A DNA stretch of 64,000 nucleotides from Synanceia verrucosa (Eukaryota; Chordata; Actinopteri; Perciformes; Synanceiidae): NCBI GenBank assembly GCA_029721515.1, contig CM056563.1, positions 13,705,454 to 13,769,453 on the forward strand, written 5' to 3'. The translations under genes were made by a program, and so were the position numbers. The notes under the pieces are model-generated. The model was given only the letters and a program-made list of their open reading frames with translations, was not told the origin of the DNA and did not search any database. Positions 48,226 to 59,500 of the stretch are shown in pieces (the first letter of the stretch is position 1; the number at the start of each line of letters is the position of its first letter).

Positions 48226-48231
48226 AATAAA
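48226..48231 (+). terminator. Candidate hirip3 poly(A) signal
   Basis: AATAAA followed by a GT-rich stretch, about 190 bases past the hirip3 stop. Confidence 0.65.
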
Positions 48232-48239
48232 AGTTTTTG

Positions 48240-49284
48240 TTACTATGTAACAGTTGTTTCATTTTAACCAGGGGATCAAAACATTAAGATGTTTTTTGCT
48301 GCTTTATTTTCATGTACTAAGTTGATTTGCAGTTCAGAGCTAGTTATACAAGTTTATGTGTGCATGTGTGTGTCTAAAGTAAAACATATTCAACCAACAT
48401 TATTTTTGTTATCCACTATAATTCCAAATCTAATATAATTTCTCGTAAAATGGGAGAGAGAATTATTTTTTTTAATTCTTGCCAATCACACAAATCAGGC
48501 CAGACAGTATTTCAGATCCATGGTCTGTGTTTTATACCTCTGAATTTACAGCTACTGTGATCAGCGATGAATCTTTGTTTAGTGCAGTTTCGTGCTTCTG
48601 GATTATATACATGATCCGGAACTAATGTGAGCAAGCGCTCGGACATAGGGACTATTTCAATGAGGGACCGGTCCCACGGTGAAGTGAGTCCGCACTCGCT
48701 CCGGCAGGTCAATGATATGATTCTCGTTAATTACCTAATAACAACGCAGTTGTTGCGTTTTTTTGTTTGTGTGTACGACAATATTATGTTGATTTGATGC
48801 TCCTGAATGTGTCGGTACATATTTTCAGTCTGAATACAAACTTATAACTGCTGCACACAAACCCGTCTGTCAGGACAGCTCAGTAAATTACAAGAGAAAA
48901 GTGATGTTGATATGGGATGAGTGTAAAATAAATTACTCTAAACTGTCTGATACATATATCTTCACATTATCTATAGCAGTCGTGTGCTACTTTATTGTTG
49001 ATACAGGTCTCAACAGCTGATTCAAGTACTCGCCTACAGCCATATGTTGATGAAGTTGCTTCAGCTGAGCTACATCTGAAATTACATCCAAAGTCTGTTC
49101 GTTAAACTGGCTGTATTGACTGTAGAAGCAGAAAAGGGCTGTAAACAAACAAGAAACAATCCAGTGATGCAAAAATGAACACAGGACACATATAATGGGC
49201 AGATTTATTCTATTTATAATAATTTTATAATATATATTCTTGAAGATTAGATTAATTTAGGCCACTACTATGCTACATGCAGGA
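48240..49284. other. Intergenic region and antkmt promoter
   Basis: AT-rich apart from a small GC-richer patch at about 48600-48720 (GGGACCGGTCCCACGGTG, CGCACTCGCTCCGG), a candidate antkmt start region. No gene recognised. Confidence 0.4.
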
Positions 49285-51559
49285 ATGGATGATGATGCAC
49301 CAGATGAGGTCTTTGCTGAGTTCAAGAACAGGCCCCTTGGAGGATGGGCTGTTGCTCAGATAGCTGTTGGGACTGGACTCGCTGTATGTGCCATGTGGAT
49401 GGGAATCCTCCAGCCAGGCTTCCGAAAAGTCCCTTTGAGGTTACAGGTATGGTCATCATTTTCATAACACTTTGAGTAACTAACTAGAAAAGCACTCAGA
49501 GAGCACAGACCTCCGACAAGGCAGCATTCAGAGAGAGCGTATACCCATGCAAGCCCACAACACCTAAAAGTGAATGTGTTGATTTTGACGCACCTTGGAA
49601 CCCACATTTAACACTGCAGTCACATTCATATCATGTACTTTTTATTTATTTTTTCTGTTTCATATTTTGTCACGTTTCAATTTGAATTTTAAAAAAGACC
49701 AAAATATCTCTAAAACTTTGCAAGTACAATTTGAGAATTCTTTTCCAGATATGACTAGTTGCATTGCTCTAACTCCTTCCTACATGAAGTCATGGTTAAA
49801 AATACATATTTGACCTTGGTGACCTTGACCTTTTACTGATCTTGACCAAACTGAATCTGTGACTTCTGGATTCCTATATTAGTTTATATACCAAATTAGG
49901 TGATGACTGGCTGAAAATTGTACACCCTGGAACGTTCAGAAATGTGCAAAATCTCCCATACATTACTATGGCGTAACCTTTCACTTGATCTTGATGACCT
50001 TGAATTGGAACCGATTACCACCAAAAATTAATCACTTTTAAGTTAGGCCACCTCTGACCAATCCTGAAAATTTCATAAAAATCCATCCATAACTTTTTTG
50101 AGTTATTTTTAAACAACAAACAAATAAACAAACCCTGGTGAAGACATAACCTCCTTGGCGGAGATAATGATGCAACTCTTGCGGTACAAATTGTTCCACC
50201 TGCTTTTTACACAGAAGCACTTTAAAATGTCTTCCAGGTCCCGTACATTCCTGCCAGCAAAGCTCAAGTGCGTAATGTAATGACATTGCTAAGAGGTCGG
50301 AAGGGACGCTTTGTGGATTTGGGATCTGGTGATGGTCGTATTGTAAGTATGCTGTACGCAAGAATTTTAGTCTTTTTTTTTTTTGCACTTGTGAACAGTG
50401 GGTTTTGACTGTGGTCATTCTTTAACCCTTAAGGTCTTGGAAGCCCATCAGCAGGGTTTCACTCCTGCTGTTGGTTATGAGCTCAACCCTTGGCTCATAC
50501 GCCTCTCCAACTTTAATGCATGGAGAGCAGGCTTTTATGAAAAAGTGTCATATCGACGGGAAGATCTGTGGAAGGTTTGACATTTAACACTTATATTACT
50601 GCATTACTAAACCTGTTGAAAATTATAAACAGTTGCTCGGCTATACCTCAGTTATGCCCAACACCATGAAATGACTTTTCAAAATAGTTCTGTCTATTTG
50701 TCTTTGCAACATTATAGTTTTTTAACAACATGACAATTTGAATGGAAGAAAATGAAAGCAACAATCTTCCATTGAAACTCATGACAAAAGAGTTAATTAT
50801 TAGCAAACACAGATGTGAAATGACCAGCATTCTTTATTAATAATACATGCATTGTTTTTGCCATGTGATCACAATTTATGTTTTTTTAAAGCTGAACTGT
50901 GTGGCCTATATACCGTATTTACCACCTGCCTTGTATCACAGGTCGACTTGACACAATGCAAGAATGTCACAGTATTTTTGGCTCCAAGTGTGGTGAGTAA
51001 TGAACATATGTAGATAAACTGTGAGATAAAGACCATCTCAATGTAGCAAATAATGCAGAAATAAAGAAAAACAATAAATTGGTGCAATGAGGTTTGAGGG
51101 TCACCTATAGGTATCTCAGAAGACCTTATTCCAGGTTGCATGGTTGCAATGGTTTTCTATTAAAAGAAACCATCTAAATATTATTCCACTCAGATTTTTT
51201 TAGAAATTGAAAAGTAGCTTTGTTTCTTTATTGTTTGCGTTACTGTTTCAGCCAGGTGGAACCCAAGTACCTCATTATATTTTCTAGATTTTCAATAGCA
51301 GATAAAACATTTTTAGGGTGAAGTAAGGTATAACAGTCTTATTATGTGTTTTTTGTGTTCCTAGCTTTCATTATTGCAGCACAAGTTGCAGACTGAGCTT
51401 CCTGATGATGCCCTAGTGGTAGCTGGTCGGTTCCCCTTCCCTGACTGGACACCCTGCAGGATTGAGGGGCATGGTGTGGACAGAGCCTGGGCATACAGCA
51501 TGCAAGCACAAAGACAGCACAGCCTCAAGAAAAATATTAAGCCTACGGATGAACAATGA
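49285..51559 (+). CDS. antkmt: Adenine nucleotide translocase lysine methyltransferase (FAM173A)
   Basis: Mitochondrial seven-beta-strand SAM-dependent methyltransferase that methylates a lysine of ADP/ATP translocases. Exons 49285-49446, 50238-50342, 50434-50574, 50942-50992, 51365-51559, 217 aa. One N-terminal membrane segment (GGWAVAQIAVGTGLAVCAMW, from residue 19), then LQPGFRKVPLRLQVPYIPAS. Motif I is VDLGSGDGR (80-88); the acidic/NPW motif is GYELNPW (103-109), shared with FAM173B/ATPSCKMT. DLWKVDLTQCKNVTVFLAPS and GRFPFPDWTP, WAYS follow. QPGFRKVPLRLQ and VFLAPSVL favour FAM173A over FAM173B. An ATG 15 bases upstream (49270) is in frame; 49285 gives the acidic MDDDAPDE start and was preferred. 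The exon 3 donor is GTTTGA, a weak consensus. Confidence 0.92.
49500..50172 (+). repeat. LINE 3'-end-like repeat in antkmt intron 1
   Basis: Contains repeated TGACCTTGACC-type phrases, then CATCCATAACTTTTTTGAGT, an AAACAAATAAACAAAC stretch and finally ACATAACCTCCTTGGCGGAG. I recall this ending as a high-copy RTE-type LINE tail in fish. No coding capacity. Confidence 0.55.
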
Positions 51560-52353
51560 ACTAACTGTAGGTTCTCAGTCACCCAGGTCGAGGTAAACAA
51601 ATGGACTTGCTTAAGGTTTGTTGAAGACGTCTAACCTCTCATCCAAAAGGTTTCTTCAGAACTAGCCAAGTAAAAGTGTATCCACTTGAAGTTAGTTAGT
51701 GAAGTTACATGGATGAAGCAGTTTTCCCTCTAGAATGGTGACATTAAATTAAACTGCATTTCATGAATTTACTGCTTATAAAACCCTTCACTGGAATATT
51801 GAGGACAATCTAACCTAGTTTCTGACAAACTATTGTTGCTTTCTGTTCTGCTTTGGCACTGAAATGACAGATTAACAAGTGCTCTCTTCATCACTGGACT
51901 GGATATATTAGCAGCAAAATTTGAACCTGAAAATCCTGAGAAAAGGTTTCTTTTTTTCAAGGAAAACCACACCTTGGCCTCAAGAATGCTGTAGATTTTT
52001 TTTAGAGAGGTGGCGTGAGCTTTTAAATGGATCATCTACATTTATTCACTGAAATTTTACATTTTAAGTGCTGATTCATTGTTAGTCATTATTGGTATTT
52101 TATATTTCTTTTAAATCTACATATAATTAGACATAGTCATGCTGTCTTAGTGTGGAATGTGGCCCATCAGGCTCTGGATGTCAGAGCTGGCTAGTGTAAT
52201 TATTTTAATTCTAATTAATTTTAATGTATAGATGATAAATTGCCCTTTCTCATATACCATGTGCTGCACACTTAATTTGCCACTTTAATTTAGGTAATGT
52301 GTGTGTAGTGTTTTGGTGAAAACAGTACTGTCATGCAATATTGGTTAACAGTG

Positions 52354-52359
52354 AATAAA
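52354..52359 (+). terminator. Candidate antkmt poly(A) signal
   Basis: AATAAA about 800 bases past the antkmt stop; another lies near 52397. The stretch 51560-52353 has no gene and is probably 3' UTR. Confidence 0.45.
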
Positions 52360-52439
52360 ACCTGTCACTGCTGTAAACAGCCACATATTGTTTGTAATAA
52401 ATTATTCAAAGTGGTGCATTAACTTCATAAAACAGATCC

Positions 52440-53568
52440 CTCTAGGTCACAAGTAACAGGGTGGAGTGGAATCTAAAAATCTCTCCAGGTACACATTTCA
52501 TCAAACTGTAATGTTGCTTGGAAGGTTGCTTGGAATATATAATTAAAATAATATAAAATAACAATGTAAATGAGTTTTGAGGAAGCAGATTTTCTTACCT
52601 TTATAATGTATTACTGCTTCTCCTACGGTGTTGTCTTTATTAAATGTGTAAAAAAAAAAACAATGAAGAAAGCTTCTGTAACAGTTTTAAAGTTGTAGCT
52701 GGTGATGGTGCTTCTAGTATTATTATTATTTATTATGGTGACTGACTTGAAACAAGCTGATTGGTTTGGTTGATTTTTGCAGCAAAAGAGGAAGTTGCGA
52801 AGTGAACCCTGTAAGCAACGAGCTAGCGCCTCTGTTGAGCCGCCTTAAGCATTGAGAAGGAGAATAACAGGAACAAGCGCGCATAGTATTATACATTTAG
52901 TGTGATTGCAAATGTGTCAGACGTGTAACTAAGTGTGCATATTCACCAGCTTTGAAATTTATAACGGAAAAGGCAAGTTGTCGCGACCAACAGCCATGGA
53001 AGCATGTCAGTGTTTGACAGCTAGCTAGCGTAAAGTATGCCTTCATCATTCTAGAGAAGCTAACGAGCTAGCCATCCGCTGCAAGGCTAGCAGCTGGCAA
53101 ATGTTAACCTAGCTCCGAGCTGATGGGCAGAGAAAGCTAATTAACGTTGCACATTTCTCCAGCCAGCGTTAAGTAACGTTAGGTGTTTCAAAAACAAGAT
53201 TTCTATATTTAACGGTAAATGGAACTACGCGATAATGCCGCTAACTGACCAATTCGACATAGCTGGTTCAATCTTAAGCCTATATTGTTGGTAACGTGAA
53301 CGAAAACCTGTTTTATTCGACCAAGGTAAAACTAACTTATTGTAAAACGTTGTTACTGCAGCAAAGTCAACGACGCCAGGCTTTGCTAGCTAGTTAGTTG
53401 TGTGCTGGCGAGCAGACCATGATGAGTCTCCTCTGCGGTTACGTTAGCCAGCTACACATTAGCAAATGTTAGCCACATAATTGGCTAGCTAGAGAGCTAA
53501 TGTTAGCTTATTACTGTAATTAATCCGATAACAAGAAAAGCGAAGAAACCAACCCGAGGCAGCTAAAC
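52440..53568 (+). promoter_or_regulatory. xpo6 upstream region and 5' UTR
   Basis: From about 52790 the sequence becomes less AT-rich, with many GTTAGC, GCTAGC and AACGTTAG motifs and no TATA box. It leads to the initiator ATG at 53569. The transcription start cannot be fixed. Nothing else was recognised between 52440 and 52790. Confidence 0.45.
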
Positions 53569-56500
53569 ATGGTAAGTGTTAATTTACGCCTGTTATCTAC
53601 CCGGTTGTTCCTGTTGTCTTCCTGTCTTATGTGCTAACAGCTAACATGGGTGCATACGCTTTTGATTCGTATATTTGAACAGGAAACCGAAAGCGATGTT
53701 CACACTGTACTTAAATGCCTTTACATATTGTCAAGTCGCGTATGACTGTGTGCATTACTGTTCTCCGTGCCATATAACGGTGTGCGAGAGGGCAGATAAC
53801 GTTATTTCACGGGACGTGACAGCTCGTTAAGCCATTTCACGATCCAAGACGCCCATCTTGCAAAACAGAATATTTGCTGCGGGTAGTGTTGAGCCTCGGC
53901 AAGTTGTGGCTTATTTAAGGAATTCAGACCTGCCTGCCACAGGACACATACTCTGTGTGTAAAATCTCAATTTGTGATCTCGTTCTATGCTAGGTAGGGC
54001 CACACTTCCTCCACCTGACAACGCGTGGTGTTACCATTGATATAACGTATATGCTTTAATAATTTCAGCTTGGCATGTATGAACAATATATGAATCCTCA
54101 TGCTGTCCACACTGCTGAACTAACCCAGCGTGTCAGGTCGCAGTGAGCCGCAGAATTGCCAAGCAGTGGACTATATTTTCATGAGACTATGCCGAAACCT
54201 ACACAACAATCAGTGGTGCATATGCAATGGCCCACTATAGAGCTATAGTGGCTTATAGCTCTATAAGCTATTTGCAAGCATGGACACGTGAAGGTAAGTT
54301 TACAGATCACTGGTTTCAAGAGTGAACCATGTCCACTTGCCTGCAAGCTCTGAAGTACTAAAGGTCTCCTCTTTGAGTCAGCCTACATGGCTAACATGTT
54401 GAATTTGCTCATGCATATAGGCATTCATTGTTTACATATTGCTGGAAAATAATATGTAAATAAATACTTGAATGGCAGTGTATTGTTCTCCTCATTGTGA
54501 GGATAGAAAGGTGTTTGAAGGCAGCATGCACAGCACTGAATTATAGATGATTATGACATAAATACAGAATTCACTGGTTTGGGTTGTGCTTATTGTTAAT
54601 AGATGATCTATCACTTTGTCCTTGACTTAACCCGTTTTATTATCCACTAGGCTTCAGAGGAGGCATCACTGCGTGCACTGGAGAGCCTTATGACTGAGTT
54701 CTTTCACAGCTGCACAACCAATGAGCGAAAGAGAGAAATCGGTAAGCCTGGCCTTGTAAAACCTACCACTACACATTAGATGCAAGGGCATAGTACACAA
54801 GTGTTGTCAAATGTGTTTCCACCAAGCTGGTTTGAAATTGAAACGGCATAGGACATCTGTAGAACAATGAAGCGGGAACAGTTTTGTTTGGGAAAAAAAA
54901 AACGTGACAATGGTTCTCATTATTCCCACCATTAACTTTGTGATTCTCATATTGTTCTCTGATTGAAAAAATAATGTACATGAGGCCTTATTTTGAGTAA
55001 AGATTACTCTCCCATGTAACACACTTTCCCAAATTATTTTGCCAGTAGACTCATCTGCCGTAGAAAGCCTGAATCCCCAGTTTCAATGTGCTGTATACTG
55101 TAATATACTGTACAGTAGGTCAGTAGGTCTAGCTGTCACTGTAGAGTGTTTGTGTCCTGACATGATTTACTTTCTATTAAAAGTATTTTTTGGTTGCTTG
55201 TTTATACACTTCCTGTGTTGTGACGCATTACTTTCAGTCTGTCTGTAAGTGAACCACTTCATTGTGATGTACCTCTGTCACTTACTTCCTTTATTTTACT
55301 GCAGAGGAGCTGCTGAATAACTTTGCACAGCAGACTGGAGCGTGGCGCCACTGCTTGTTCTTTCTCTCCAATACTCAGAATGAGTATGTTATGATGTACA
55401 GCCTCACAGTATTTGAAGTAAGTGCTGTAGGTGGGAGATACATATTTTCATGTCCTAGTACTGTCTAGAGCCTTCTTTTACCCCATTATACTTTTAATAT
55501 AGGTCAGTACACAGTATTGGTTTACAGGTACTGAGAAGAGGATGTTTCACTGTTCTTGTTTTCTCATTTCTGTAATTCTGCTTAGGTAGTTAGGTAAATA
55601 TGTAATGCATTTTGTGTGGGATAGAAACTGCCCATGTTGTGAGACTTAAGGGCATAATTTCACCATTTCAAATGTATGTTTGCTGAAATGTAGTCAGTCC
55701 ATTAACATTATGTTTGTAGTGGAAATATGTTGGTAAAAAATGTTTTTCTCTGGATATTTTATTGTTATCTTTATCTTTATCTTTGATAGCTGATTGCTTT
55801 ACTTTCAGAACCTGGTGAACAAGATGTGGATAGGTGTTGCTTCACAGGACAAGATGGAGATTCGTAGCTGTCTGCCCAAACTCCTTCTTGCTCAGCACAA
55901 ATCGGTGCCCTATTTCATCCGTAACAAACTGTGCAAAGTCATTGTGGACATTGGTCGCCAGGACTGGCCAATGTTCTACCATGATTTCTTTACAAACACC
56001 CTTCAGGTAAGCCTTGCTTATGTCGCTCATGCCATTGAAATGTCTTGTGTAAATTTGTAATTCATAAGAGAGGATAGATCAAATAAAAAGGTCCACTGTT
56101 GACAAGTAAAATCACAGCTAAATTGACATGTTCAGTGTAAATGTGATGTAAATCTTTGAATTTTTTGGGGGGTTTTTTTGAGCAAATTATTGCCTACTTG
56201 AAGTTCACACCTTTTATGCTATATATGGCATTTGCTTAGTTTAACATAGTTTAACAAATGTAGTAATTGTATTGGATGTAACAGATATGTTCTTTATTTT
56301 AGACAAGTATGCCCATCTGCTCTGCAAAAGCCAGTGAGAAACTCTGAACTGCTGAGTGACCCTAGTGGTCTTCATCTTTATTGATGTAGCTATTGTCTGT
56401 TATTCTCTTGGAAACTGCAGTTGATCCAGTCCCCAGCTCTGGCTTCATTGGGGTTGGTGATGTTGAAAACCACATCAGAGGAACTTGCATGTCCTCGAGA

Positions 56501-59500
56501 AGATCTGAGTGTTGCCAGGAAAGATGAGCTGCGTAAACTTCTACTAGAGCAGGTACCAACAGTGCTTGGACTGTTGACGGGTGAGAGCAATCTTTAATTC
56601 TTTGTGCAAAGTGATTTCCTAATGTGATTTTTTTTTTTCTTTAGTTGTTGATAGGTCAATGGTTGTGAATTCTGTCTGGTTACAGGAAAGAAGTAAATAA
56701 GAGATCTATGGCCTTACACTGCTGTCCATAGCACTGTCTAGTTAAGGTTAGTACATGTGGATAACCGGGTCCTCTGGTTTTACAGGTATCCTGGAGACCT
56801 ATTGGGACAAGCACAGTGTCATAGCTTCCACCCCACCTCCCTCACCCACCTCAGGGGAAAGTGGTGAGTGAATCGCCCTTTAGTAACTTAAATCTGTACT
56901 GACTTGCTTGTCTGTTGCTTGTTTGTGTTTCCTAATATTGACAACTGTGAGCATTTTGTCAAGCAGTTTGTTGTGCTAATCATTCTTTTCTGTTTTGTTT
57001 TTTCCTTATCAATCTATCAGTGGAATTGCTGGGCAGTTTGTTTCAGGGCAGCCAGTACTCAAAGCTGCTTTGCCAGCCCATGGCAGCATTGGACAATGAG
57101 AGTCAGCAGCTCTGTTGTCTCGTTCTGGAGTGTTTGGCTCACCTGTTCAGCTGGATCCCTCTGTCCACAAGCATCACACCCACCCTGTTGGCATCCATTT
57201 TTCATTTTGCACGTTTTGGTTGTGATCTTCGGACAAAGGCCAAGGCAGGGTCCTTCATCTCGTCAAACTCCTCCTCTTCTAACGGTCAGCTCAATCTTGG
57301 GACAATGTCACCAACGTCAAATGGAGGAGGGCGAAACGGACAGCAAAGTGAGGGCAGCAAGGTGGATCGAGCCCGACTTGGTGTACTCGCCATGACCTGT
57401 GTCAATGAGCTTGTGTCAAAGAACTGTGTGCCAATGGATTTTGAGGAGTACCTGCTGCGCATGTTCCAGCAGACCTTCTTTCTCCTGCAGAGGATGACAC
57501 GAGAAAATAACGCTCATACAGTCAAAAGCCGCCTACAGGAACTTGACGAGAGGTATGGTTCAAGTCCAATAGTGTTAGCAGACTAGAGGGAAGATGCCAC
57601 CATGGCAGTAATTCACCATGACATCTGCAACTGGTCGGGTTTACTTTTGTTGTACTCAAAGCTAATTTGCCGTCAGAAGTTACACAGTGGTATATAGATG
57701 AGTCTCTCAGAAATGCCTTTCTTTTCATCACTGCTGCTCCATACAGCCTTTTAGCACCGTCATGTGAGTCATTCTCAACTATCCTTAACTCTTATGTTTA
57801 AAACTGCGCCATTTCAACTTTGTTGGCCTGTGCTTCAATTGACTAGACTAGCTGAAAATGATCTCATGTCTCTATGGTACCATTGGACATCTGGATGATG
57901 TCATATTCTCTGACACTGTCATTATGTTCACCCAGATTTGGTTTAAGCAATAATCATCAACCAACATAGACTGTATGAAGTATTTTTTATGGTGACTTCA
58001 TTGTTTTTATTGGTTATTTTTTTCTCTTTCATGTTACAGTTACTTGGAGAAGTTCACAGATTTTCTGCGCCTGTTTGTCAGTGTTCATTTGAGGCGGATT
58101 GAGTCCAGTCCACAGTTTCCGATCGTAGAGTTTCTCGGCCTGCTTTTCAAGTACACCTTCAACCAGGTAATTATTGTGTGAAGTGATTGTTTATTCAGTA
58201 CAGCAAGTTGTTAATTTGTACAGGTTTCCTGCAAAGTAAGAGCTTTGACAGATTACAAAACCTGCTTGTCATTGTTTTAACAGCCTACCCATGAAGGCTA
58301 CTTTGCCTGTTTGGATATATGGAGTGTCTTTTTGGATTTTCTCACAACCAAAATCAAAAGCAGACTCGCTGACAGAGAAAGTGTTCTGAATAGGTGAGTT
58401 GCTCAGAAATCCTATTAATACCATTTTTCAACACCTATTGAACTAAAGATGATCAATGATCTTCAAGTCAGCCATACATAATATATGCCAACAAGTGTAT
58501 AAAATGCCAGATGTGATGTGATGTGTGTCATAAATATGTTGTTGATTTAGTTTTGTATCATATATGTGTGTGTTTGGACAGGTACAAAGATGCCTTAGTT
58601 CTTTTGTTAAGGGAAGTCCTGAATCGCATTCAGTTCAGATATAATCAGGCCCAGTTAGAAGAACTGGATGATGAGACTCTGGATGATGACGTAAGACCAG
58701 TTTACAGATATTTCATAATGTCAGTTGCATGACTTTGTCTAATACTGTATATCCTGTCTGTGTTTAAAAGAACTCTACAGTAGTAAATGTTTTATTATGT
58801 TAATATTATGTTAGCACATTCAAGCAAATATTACGAAGAGTTTAATCTTTACTTCAAAGTCTGAATGTTGTCCATGGTTTGGTAACTATAGCAACAGACC
58901 GAATGGCAAAGGTACCTGCGTCAGAGTCTGGAGGTGGTTGCCAAGGTGATGGAGCTGCTCCCATCCCATGCTTTCTCTACTTTGGTAAGAGATTATTGTC
59001 AGTGTCACCTTAACATTTTCTACTGGTGGCCTCAGTTAAACGTAGCATTACCATTCAATTTTCAAATCCTGCTGCAGGAGGAGATTTTCTTCAGTGCTGA
59101 TGTGGAAAAGTATTTGCTGGTTTTTTTTTTTAATAATTTGGTGTCTGTTGTGAAATTGGGCATCAGTTCACCTGAAATTTTCAGCAGTTAAACCACATTT
59201 CAAAATCTTGTAAAAATGTTCGATTTTTCCATAGGTACCCAAAATGATAATTAATAATTTATGCTACGTTACTAGTTCACTCACCGGTGAAACTAATTTA
59301 ATAATAGTTTAAACAGACCACAAATACACAACAATGTGTTTTACGACACGCACATGTGCATTCTTCAAGTGTGAAATGTTGAGTTGTTTTTACAAGAGAC
59401 TGACATTCAGACAAACAGGAGCTTGGATCTTCTTCTAACACAACTATTTGCATCACAACTCTTTATGAGAATGCAACACAAACGCTTTCCTTGGTTTTAG

